From Pseudonocardia endophytica (GTDB taxonomy: Bacteria > Actinomycetota > Actinomycetes > Mycobacteriales > Pseudonocardiaceae): a stretch of DNA of 64,000 nucleotides. Of this stretch, positions 23,788 to 30,170 are shown piece after piece (position 1 is the first letter of the stretch; each line of letters opens with the position of its first letter). A program made the translations under genes and the position numbers. The stretch is taken from NCBI RefSeq assembly GCF_004339565.1, contig NZ_SMFZ01000002.1:62001-126000 (forward strand), read 5' to 3'. The notes under the pieces are model-generated. The model did not search any database. It was not told the DNA's origin and was given only the letters and a program-made list of their open reading frames with translations.

Positions 23788-24753
23788 ATGACCGATGAGA
23801 CCAGACGACGGACGATGCTGGTCGGAGGCCGCGGCTACCCCGAGCTGACCGAGCAGGTCGCCAAGCACCTCGACGTCCCGGTGACACCCCAGTCGGTCTA
23901 CGACTTCGCGAACGGGGAGACCTTCGTCCGGTTCGAGGAGTCGGTGCGCGGCGCGGATGTGTTCGTGGTCCAGTCGGTGGGCTCGCGGCCGGACAAGGCC
24001 CTGCTGGAGACGCTCATCATGGTCGACTCCCTCAAGCGCGCGTCGGCCGGACGGATCACGGTGATCCTGCCGTTCTACCCGTACGCCCGGCAGGACAAGA
24101 AGCACCGCGGCCGGGAACCGGTCACCGCGCGTCTCGTGTCGGACCTGCTGCACACCGCAGGGGCGCACCGGCTGATCACGGTGGATCTGCACGCCGACCA
24201 GATCCAGGGGTTCTTCGACGGGCCGGTCGACCACCTGCAGGCCCAGCCGCTGCTGGCCGCGCACGTGCAGGCCACCTACGGTCCGGACGACCTGACCGTC
24301 GTCTCCCCGGACGCCGGGCGTGCCCGGCTGGCCGAGAAGTGGGCCGGCGGGCTCGGTTCGGCCCCGATGGCGTTCATCCACAAGACCCGGGACGTCGCGG
24401 TGCCGAACCACGCCGTCGCCAACCGGGTCGTGGGCGATGTCGCCGGACGGCTCTGCGTGCTGGTCGACGACATGATCGACACCGCCGGTACGGTGGCTGC
24501 TGCGGTGGAGCGGCTGTTCGCCGCCGGCGCGCGCGACGTCGTCGTCGCGGCGACGCACGGCGTGCTCTCCGACCCGGCGAGCACCCGCCTGGCCGGTTCC
24601 GGTGTGCGCGAGGTGATCGTGACGAACACGCTCGAGGTGCCCGACGAGCGCCGGTTCCCCGGTCTCACCGTCCTCTCGATCGCCCCACTGATCGCCAGCG
24701 CGATCGAGCAGATCGTCGAGGACGGCTCCGTGACCTCGCTGTTCGAGGGGTGA
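23788..24753 (+). CDS. prs: Ribose-phosphate pyrophosphokinase (PRPP synthetase), accessory copy
   Basis: The 321-residue protein has the hallmarks of Prs: FANGETFVRFEESVRGADVFVVQS, catalytic flexible loop YARQDKKHRGREPVTARL, TVDLHADQIQGFFD and PRPP loop VLVDDMIDTAGTV (~226-238). The canonical GTSG-like region reads VSPDAGRARLAEKWA. It makes PRPP from ribose 5-phosphate and ATP. A housekeeping prs is normally elsewhere (glmU-prs), so this looks like a dedicated copy feeding the adjacent NAMPT. It starts 6 nt after the HAD stop. Confidence 0.92.
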   Translation: MTDETRRRTMLVGGRGYPELTEQVAKHLDVPVTPQSVYDFANGETFVRFEESVRGADVFVVQSVGSRPDKALLETLIMVDSLKRASAGRITVILPFYPYARQDKKHRGREPVTARLVSDLLHTAGAHRLITVDLHADQIQGFFDGPVDHLQAQPLLAAHVQATYGPDDLTVVSPDAGRARLAEKWAGGLGSAPMAFIHKTRDVAVPNHAVANRVVGDVAGRLCVLVDDMIDTAGTVAAAVERLFAAGARDVVVAATHGVLSDPASTRLAGSGVREVIVTNTLEVPDERRFPGLTVLSIAPLIASAIEQIVEDGSVTSLFEG

Positions 24754-24754
24754 C

Positions 24755-24838
24755 ATGCCGACATCCGCCCTGCCGCACCTGACGTCGCGCCGCCACGTGG
24801 ACCTCAGTCACTGCTCCAGCGCGCTCTGTGTGCGGGAC
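24755..24838 (+). promoter_or_regulatory. Candidate RRHVDL-type cysteine leader peptide ORF upstream of winged-helix gene
   Basis: From ATG 24755, one base after the prs stop, the frame reads MPTSALPHLTSRRHVDL and then SHCSSALCVRD. This matches the actinobacterial leader peptides with an RRHVDLxRVxSALC core that act as cysteine-sensing attenuators ahead of sulfur genes. Cys codons fall at positions 20 and 25, with more at 36 and 42. Unlike typical leaders the frame does not stop at once but runs to 25033, overlapping the regulator gene out of frame. Confidence 0.45.
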
Positions 24839-24876
24839 CCACCGTCCCCCGCAGAGCCGTGCGCCTGGAGATCCCG

Positions 24877-25401
24877 ATGCCCGAGGAAGACCCGTCCGCG
24901 ATCGGCACCGCGGACCGCATCCCGGTTCCGCGTGTCCACCTCCTGGTCGAGGTGGAGGCCGTGGACCCGGACACCTCACCGCACGACGTCGCCGACGCGG
25001 TCGGCGTCGCACTGCGAGCGCTGTCCGAGCTGAGCCCGCGCACCCGCGCCGCGTCGGTGTCGGTGCTCGGCTCGCCGCACCGCCCGCAGGCCGCACGCGG
25101 TGTGTTCGACGTCAAGACCCAGGAGCTCGTGGTCGACGGGGCGGCGGTGAGGCTGACTCCACGGGAGGCGACCGTCCTGTCCTATCTCGTGCACCGCCCG
25201 AGCCGGCCGGTCTCCCGCCAGGAGCTCTGCGAGGGCATCGGTGACTCGGAGGGGTCGCTCGGCCCACGAGCGGTCGACGTGATCCTCTCCCGGTTGCGGG
25301 CCAAGCTCACCTGGACGCCACCGCCGCTGGCCACCGTGCGGGGGGTGGGGTACCGGTACGAGCCGTCGGACCGGTTCCTCGTCATCGACGACCGACCGTG
25401 A
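24877..25401 (+). CDS. Stand-alone winged-helix (OmpR/PhoB-type) DNA-binding protein
   Basis: The ~174-residue protein carries a C-terminal Trans_reg_C winged helix (~85-165): LVVDGAAVRLTPREATVLSYLVHRPSRPVSRQELCEGI, RAVDVILSRLRAKL and TVRGVGYRYEP. It has no receiver domain; the N-terminal ~80 residues (VHLLVEVEAVDPDTSPHDVADAVGVALRALSEL) form an unidentified alpha/beta segment. It probably senses a ligand or partner instead of a phosphoryl signal. ATG 24877 has GGAG 6 nt upstream; GTG 24859 would add six residues. It ends the nadV operon and may regulate it. Confidence 0.82.
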   Translation: MPEEDPSAIGTADRIPVPRVHLLVEVEAVDPDTSPHDVADAVGVALRALSELSPRTRAASVSVLGSPHRPQAARGVFDVKTQELVVDGAAVRLTPREATVLSYLVHRPSRPVSRQELCEGIGDSEGSLGPRAVDVILSRLRAKLTWTPPPLATVRGVGYRYEPSDRFLVIDDRP

Positions 25402-25434
25402 CCACGTCCCGTCGCGCCGGCTCGTCGCTCGCGT

Positions 25435-25506
25435 GACCTCGCAGGCGATTCGCAGACGTCGCAGCCCCTGCGCGTCCTGCGCGGTCGCCGGATGGCCTGC
25501 GAGGTC
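25435..25506. terminator. 12-bp inverted repeat between convergent genes
   Basis: GACCTCGCAGGC (25435-25446) and GCCTGCGAGGTC (25495-25506) are perfect complements enclosing 48 nt. They fill the gap between the winged-helix stop (25401) and the pxpA stop (25511). No U-tract follows, but actinobacterial terminators often lack one. It could also be the boundary of an inserted block. Confidence 0.45.
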
Positions 25507-25510
25507 GCGC

Positions 25511-26278
25511 TCAGACGAACGCGGACAGCCGGATCCCGGCGGCACCCAGGCCGTCGCGGACCGCCTGTGCCATCGCGACGGCGCCGGGAGAGTCGCCGTG
25601 CACGCACGCGGACTCGGCCCGCACCGTGACGTCGGTGCCGTCCACCGAGCGGACCACGCCCTCGTCGACCATCCGGATCAGGCGGCGGGTGGCCTCGTCC
25701 GCGTCGTCGAGCAGGGCGCCGGGTTCACGCCGCGGCACGAGCGCGCCCTCCGAGGTGTAGCCGCGGTCGACGAAGAACTCCGGCACGGCGCGCAGGCCGG
25801 CCGACTCGGCGGCGGCCAGGAGGGCGGAGCCGGGGAGGCCGAGGACGGGAAGCGACGGGTCGTAGGCCCGCACCGCCTCGACGACGGCCGCCGCCTGCGC
25901 CTCGTGCGTGCGCGTCGCGTTGTAGAGCGCGCCGTGCGGCTTCACGTACCGGACCCGGTCGCCCGCCACCCGGCACATCGCCTCGAGCGCGCCGAGCTGG
26001 TAGAGCACGTCGTCGGTCAGCGCGGCCGGTTCGACGTCGACGAACCGCCGCCCGAACCCGCCCAGGTCCGGATAGGACACCTGAGCTCCGACGGCGACCC
26101 CCGACCGCGCCGCCCCTGCCGTCGCCCTGCGCAGCGTGGACGGATCACCCGCGTGGAACCCGCAGGCCACGTTCGCCGACGTGACGAGCCGGAGCATCGC
26201 GTCGTCGTCGCCGAGCGTCCACTGCCCGAAGGACTCGCCGAGGTCGGCGTTGAGGTCGAGGGCGCGCTCGGAAGCCAT
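25511..26278 (-). CDS. pxpA: 5-oxoprolinase subunit A (LamB/YcsF family)
   Basis: The 255-residue protein has the family opening ALDLNADLGESFGQWTLGDDDAMLRLVTSANVACGFHAGDPS, with conserved Asp/Asn/His of the glycosyl-hydrolase-like barrel. It also has VGAQVSYPDLGGFGRR, VKPHGALYNA and EFFVDRGYTSEGALVPR. With PxpB and PxpC it forms the ATP-dependent prokaryotic 5-oxoprolinase; no pxpB/pxpC is in this window. Related cluster members YcsG and YcsI lie at 17.2-19.1 kb. ATG 26278. Confidence 0.93.
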   Translation of the reverse strand: MASERALDLNADLGESFGQWTLGDDDAMLRLVTSANVACGFHAGDPSTLRRATAGAARSGVAVGAQVSYPDLGGFGRRFVDVEPAALTDDVLYQLGALEAMCRVAGDRVRYVKPHGALYNATRTHEAQAAAVVEAVRAYDPSLPVLGLPGSALLAAAESAGLRAVPEFFVDRGYTSEGALVPRREPGALLDDADEATRRLIRMVDEGVVRSVDGTDVTVRAESACVHGDSPGAVAMAQAVRDGLGAAGIRLSAFV

Positions 26279-26329
26279 GGCCCGGATCGTCCCGGCTGAG
26301 CCCGCAGCCCGCGAGAGGGGTGGCCCCCG

Positions 26330-26387
26330 TCGACGTGAACACCACAGCTGTCCGGCCGCCTCCGGACGACCGTCACGTTCACGTCGA
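26330..26387. terminator. Nested hairpin at 3' end of AviRa-like gene
   Basis: TCGACGTGAAC (26330-26340) pairs perfectly with GTTCACGTCGA (26377-26387). Inside, GTCCGG (26350-26355) pairs with CCGGAC (26362-26367). The outer arm overlaps the AviRa-like stop codon. It probably ends that transcript and separates it from pxpA. Confidence 0.5.
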
Positions 26388-27098
26388 GCGCGAGACGTCC
26401 CCGGCCCGTGCGATCGCGGCCGCTCGGTGTCCGACGCGGAGCCGATCGAGCGCGCGGGTTCCGGACGGGAGCACGAGCTTCCGGCCGAGCCCGGCCATCG
26501 CGATCACCGCATCCGGTGTGAGGACGGCCGCCAGCGCCGTGACCAGTTCCGACGCGGCGTCGTCGGAGCCCGACCAGCTCGTCCGGATGCCGTGCGGGAG
26601 GTCGGCGATCACCACGTGCGGACGGTGGCGGGCGACCAGCGGGGCGGTCGCGGCCGGATCGGTCGCGTCGGCGACCGCGACCTCGTGCGAGACCGGCGCG
26701 CCGCCGAGACCCCGGACGGCGGAGGCCGCGCCCGTATAGCTCGCCTTGCCGTGCCGTGCGGCGAGCGCGTCCAGGTCACGGGCGCGGCCGTCGAGACCAC
26801 CGGGATCCAGCAGTGCCAGGTTGCGACGGGCGAGGTCCAGCGGGGAGGGGTCGACGTCACTGCCGAGGAGGCCGGAGAGCACCGAGCCCCTGCACAGACC
26901 GAGCACCGCCAGCGTCGTCCCGGCGCCGCAGCACGGGTCCCACACCGTCACCGGGCCGGTGCCGTCCCCGACGAACGACAGCGCCCTCCCGAACAGCTCC
27001 AGCGTCAACCGGACCGGCAGGGTCGGGCGTCCTGGCGCGGAGACCAGCACGGCGTCCAGCGCTCCGTGGTCGGCGGCAGGCGCGTGGTGATACCGCAC
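26379..27098 (-). CDS. AviRa-like 23S rRNA methyltransferase
   Basis: The 239-residue class I methyltransferase resembles AviRa, the avilamycin-resistance enzyme that methylates 23S rRNA G2535. It has RYHHAP...AVLVSAPGRPTLPVRL at the N-terminus, SAM motif VWDPCCGAGTTLAVLG (~52-67), SDVDPSPLDLARRNLALLDP (motif II) and VVIADLPHGIRTSW (the catalytic D/N-LP-x-G segment). All occur in AviRa order. The length fits. Orthosomycin resistance is therefore possible but not shown. The GTG start lies one nt after the stop of a truncated isomerase ORF. Confidence 0.8.
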   Translation of the reverse strand: MRYHHAPAADHGALDAVLVSAPGRPTLPVRLTLELFGRALSFVGDGTGPVTVWDPCCGAGTTLAVLGLCRGSVLSGLLGSDVDPSPLDLARRNLALLDPGGLDGRARDLDALAARHGKASYTGAASAVRGLGGAPVSHEVAVADATDPAATAPLVARHRPHVVIADLPHGIRTSWSGSDDAASELVTALAAVLTPDAVIAMAGLGRKLVLPSGTRALDRLRVGHRAAAIARAGDVSRST

Positions 27099-27099
27099 C

Positions 27100-27231
27100 T
27101 CAGGCCACGATCAGCGGCCGCAGCGTCCGGTCCGCGGCCTCGAGCGCCTCGCATCCCCGCCCGGACGCCCGCGCGGCGATGTCGGCGAGCGACGACTCCG
27201 GCAGGCAGGCGGTCGGCATGCCGAGCTTCAC
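27100..27231 (-). pseudogene. Truncated sugar-phosphate isomerase/epimerase (N-terminal remnant, 43 aa)
   Basis: The reading frame starts GTG at 27231, overlapping the oxidoreductase stop as GTGA. It gives KLGMPTACLPESSLADIAARA and then SGRGCEALE, the first strand and helix of the xylose-isomerase-like TIM barrel. After ~31 residues similarity stops and the frame ends at TGA 27100-27102, whereas family members have ~270-300 residues. It is a 5' remnant cut off where the AviRa-like gene begins. Such isomerases commonly follow Gfo/Idh/MocA genes, which supports the reading. Confidence 0.65.
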
Positions 27232-28265
27232 GCCGGGACCTCCACCCAGCTCCCCGACTCGTGCGACCGGATCACGGCGTCGACGAGCACGGCGGCGCGC
27301 AGCCCGTCGTCGAACGTCGGGAGTCCTTCCGGCACAGCACCTCCGATCGCCGCGTACGTGTCGGCGACGAACGCGTTGAAGCAGTCCTGGTAACCCTGCG
27401 GATGGCCGGGCGGGATCAGCGACAACCGCGCCGAGTCGGCAGAGAACGAGGGCGATCCGCGGTGCTGCGCGAGGTCGCCGTCGACCTGTCCGATCCGCAG
27501 TGTCTCCGGGTCCTCCTGGTCGAAGCGGTACGACGCGCGCTCCCCGTCCAGCGAGAGCAGCAGCGCGTTGCGACGGCCCAGCGAGCTCTGGCTGATCACC
27601 ACCGACCCGAGTGCGCCGGCGTCCGTCGCGAGCTGCACGGTCGTCGTCGTGCCGGACTCGGCCGTGACGGCGCAGAGCCGGGTGATCCGCTGGCCGGAGG
27701 TGAACTCGGCCAGGTCGCACCAGTGCACGCCGACGTCGGCGAACGCCCGGTGGGTGCCGCCCTCCGCCGGGTCAGCGCGCCACCCGGCCGGGGCGCTCGC
27801 GGCCTGCCAGTCCTGCAGGTAGGCGCCGTGCAGCACGTGGACCGCCCCCGCGTCACCGGCCGCGACCCGCGCCCGGATCTCGCGCACGACCGGGTAGAAC
27901 CGGTAGACGAACGGGACCGTGGCCACCTGGCCCCTCGCGAGACCGGCCAGCGACGACGCGTCGGCCAGGGTCGTCGCGAGCGGCTTCTCGCACGCGACCG
28001 GCTTCCCGGCGTCCAGCGACCGCCGCGCGAGCGGCACGTGCAGCGAGTTCGGCGTGCACACGTGCACGACGTCCACGTCGTCGGCGTCGATCAGCTCTTC
28101 CGCGCTGCCGGACGCGGCCGCGGCTCCGAGCCGCTGTGCCGCAGCGACGGCACGGTCCGGAGTGGACGCCGCGACCCGGGAGACGGTGCCCCCCGCGGCG
28201 CGTACGGCGTGCGCGTGCACGGCCCCGATGAAGCCCGTCCCGATGATCCCGGCTCGCAGACCCAC
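27228..28265 (-). CDS. Gfo/Idh/MocA-family NAD(P)-dependent oxidoreductase
   Basis: The 345-residue protein has the N-terminal Rossmann motif AGIIGTGFIGAVHAHA, VDVVHVCTPNSLH and the catalytic EKP motif in GKPVACEKPLATT. The C-terminal domain has THRAFADVGVHWCDLAEF, with His/Asp for substrate. These enzymes oxidise or reduce sugars, inositols or their derivatives. Downstream lies an isomerase remnant and upstream a phytanoyl-CoA-type dioxygenase, together a probable sugar or polyol catabolic group. GTG 28265 lies 6 nt after a TACGGT box. Confidence 0.9.
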   Translation of the reverse strand: MGLRAGIIGTGFIGAVHAHAVRAAGGTVSRVAASTPDRAVAAAQRLGAAAASGSAEELIDADDVDVVHVCTPNSLHVPLARRSLDAGKPVACEKPLATTLADASSLAGLARGQVATVPFVYRFYPVVREIRARVAAGDAGAVHVLHGAYLQDWQAASAPAGWRADPAEGGTHRAFADVGVHWCDLAEFTSGQRITRLCAVTAESGTTTTVQLATDAGALGSVVISQSSLGRRNALLLSLDGERASYRFDQEDPETLRIGQVDGDLAQHRGSPSFSADSARLSLIPPGHPQGYQDCFNAFVADTYAAIGGAVPEGLPTFDDGLRAAVLVDAVIRSHESGSWVEVPA

Positions 28266-28271
28266 GCGACG

Positions 28272-28277
28272 ACCGTA
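28272..28277 (-). promoter_or_regulatory. -10 box TACGGT; possible internal leaderless promoter
   Basis: On the minus strand TACGGT lies 6 nt before GTG 28265, in the 15-bp gap after the dioxygenase stop. The oxidoreductase may be transcribed separately as well as from the upstream gene. Confidence 0.35.
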
Positions 28278-28280
28278 GCG

Positions 28281-29165
28281 CTACATCGCCGGCGCCTGCT
28301 GCTGGGCGAACAGGCCGGAGTAGCCGCCCGACCAGTCCGGCGGGATCGGGCACGGGCGCGGGTCGTGGCGCGCCATCCGGGCCGGGTTCCCGCGCACGAC
28401 GTCCCCGGCGTGGCTCGAGTTCAACGGGTTGTACGTGTACGGCATCGCGTCGGCGGCGCTGTAGATGTTGAGCAGCAGCGGCCTGCCGATGTCCGAGTGG
28501 TTGGCCGCGGAATGGTGCAGCATCCGGCAGTTGTGGATCGTGATCGACCCGGCCGGTCCCGGCAGGTACTCGGTCCGCTCGGCGGGGACGGCCGCCGCGT
28601 CCTCTTCGGACAGTGCGCCGCGCCAGTTGCCCTGGTCGTCGTAGAGGTCGTAGAGCTCCCACTCGTGGCTGCCCGGCATCACACCGAGCGGCCCCTGCTC
28701 CATGCCGCAGTCGTAGAGGTAGGTACCGATCGTGAGCGGGCTGTAGTTCGTGTGCGGCCAGAACTGGATGTCCTGGTGCCACTTGACCTCCGCGCCGCCC
28801 TTCGCCCACTTGAAGTTGAGCTTGGAGTGGTGGAACTTCACGTCGTCGCCGACCAGGTCGGCCGCGACGTCCGCGATCACCGACTCCGAGGCGAACGCCC
28901 AGTACTCCGGGTGCTGGTCGACCGGGCTCGTCACGCGTCGCAGCCGCGGGTCCTCCGCGGAGTGCGTGGGCTCGAGGTCGAACACCCTGTCCGACTCGGT
29001 CAGCGGTCTGCTGCGCTCGACCATCTCGTCGGTGACCGCGCGCAGGCGCTCCAGCCACTCGTCGGGGATGATCCGTTCCAGGACGAGGTAGCCGTTGCGG
29101 TCGTAGAAGTCCCGCTGCTCCTCGGTGATCACCTTCGGTCGCGTCCGGTTGTCGGCGAGCGTCAT
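28281..29165 (-). CDS. Phytanoyl-CoA dioxygenase (PhyH) family Fe(II)/2-oxoglutarate enzyme
   Basis: The 294-residue protein has the PhyH start VITEEQRDFYDRNGYLVLERIIPDEWLERL. The facial triad can be placed: EVKWHQDIQFWP (His-x-Asp) and the distal His in CRMLHHSAANHS, with the 2OG-binding Arg just after (GRPLLLNIY). GPLGVMPGSHEWE is the usual strand before the distal His. It likely hydroxylates a small molecule. ATG 29165 has GGAGG upstream, so an in-frame start at 29225 is not needed. Confidence 0.9.
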   Translation of the reverse strand: MTLADNRTRPKVITEEQRDFYDRNGYLVLERIIPDEWLERLRAVTDEMVERSRPLTESDRVFDLEPTHSAEDPRLRRVTSPVDQHPEYWAFASESVIADVAADLVGDDVKFHHSKLNFKWAKGGAEVKWHQDIQFWPHTNYSPLTIGTYLYDCGMEQGPLGVMPGSHEWELYDLYDDQGNWRGALSEEDAAAVPAERTEYLPGPAGSITIHNCRMLHHSAANHSDIGRPLLLNIYSAADAMPYTYNPLNSSHAGDVVRGNPARMARHDPRPCPIPPDWSGGYSGLFAQQQAPAM

Positions 29166-29243
29166 TGCTCCTCCTCGTTGGCTCCCAGCACACCAGGGAA
29201 CCTGCCGGAGGGGCGTTTCGTCCACCCGTGGCCGGACCTCGGG

Positions 29244-30077
29244 TCACCGCGATCCGGCGGCCACCAGCGTCGCGGTGATCGGCTCGAGCTCGCCGAACAG
29301 CTCGCCGAGCTCGGCCGGTGACAGGGCGTCGTACGGCGGGACGGCGAGCTCGTCGGTCAGGTCCTCGATCCGCTGCTTGGTCTCGCGGCCGGCGTCGGTG
29401 AACCGGCCGTCCGCGTCGACGAGCCCGCGCTCGCGCAGGCCGTCCATGACCGCCGCCAACCGCGTGCGCGGCAGGTGGTGCACGCGCCCGAACGACTCCG
29501 GCGGGTGGATGCCGTGCTCCAGGGCGGACAGGATGTGGGCCTCCGTGCCGCCGACGCCCGCGCCGACGAGGGCGGCGACGTGCCCGTCACCGCGGTGCTC
29601 CCGCAGCATCGTCGCGGAGTGCCACAGGCGCGTGACCGGGTCGCTCGGCACGTCGAGCGAGCGCCACCCGGCGAACAGCACCCGGCCGTTCGTGGGCGCG
29701 CCGTGCGCGGCCTTCGTGGCCAGGTCGGCGGCCCGCGCCAGGCCGGGGGAGGCGGCCAGCCCGTCGCCGAGGATCCGCCGCACCGACGCCGCGCTGCCGC
29801 GCCGCCACGCGTCGAACGACGTCTCCGGCGGGACCGTCGCCCACGCGCTCGGGATGTGCCGCGCGGCCTCGCCGTCGGCGAAGCTGTAGAAGGCCGCGTG
29901 CACGACCTGCGCCGGCACCCGCCCCAGCGGGAAGGCGCGGCTGGCGAAGTAGCCGTCCCAGTAGGTGCGGTGGCCGAGGGCGGCGAGCTCCTCGTCGGCC
30001 TCGTCGGCGAAGAACGTGACCAGGCAGATCGGCTCGAGGAGCTCGAACATGCGACGGGCGGTGCTCGGGGTGCTCAT
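29244..30077 (-). CDS. SCO6745-family protein (HTH-containing, unknown function)
   Basis: The 277-residue protein has the family features ARRMFELLEPICLVTFFADEADEELAALGHRTYWDGYFASRAFPLG, VVHAAFYSFADG, GRVLFAGWRSLDVP and EHRGDGHVAALVGAG. A MarR-like C-terminal half follows (RTRLAAVMDGLRERGLVDADGRFTDAGRETKQRIEDLTD). Members are common in actinobacteria and have no assigned biochemical role. It stands alone on the minus strand. Confidence 0.8.
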   Translation of the reverse strand: MSTPSTARRMFELLEPICLVTFFADEADEELAALGHRTYWDGYFASRAFPLGRVPAQVVHAAFYSFADGEAARHIPSAWATVPPETSFDAWRRGSAASVRRILGDGLAASPGLARAADLATKAAHGAPTNGRVLFAGWRSLDVPSDPVTRLWHSATMLREHRGDGHVAALVGAGVGGTEAHILSALEHGIHPPESFGRVHHLPRTRLAAVMDGLRERGLVDADGRFTDAGRETKQRIEDLTDELAVPPYDALSPAELGELFGELEPITATLVAAGSR

Positions 30078-30170
30078 GGCCTGTTCGACCGGCCGTGCAA
30101 CCCGGACTCATCGGAGCCTTGCGGAGTGAAATCCGGGCCTCGCCGGACGGCGCCGAGCGCGGGGGACGGG

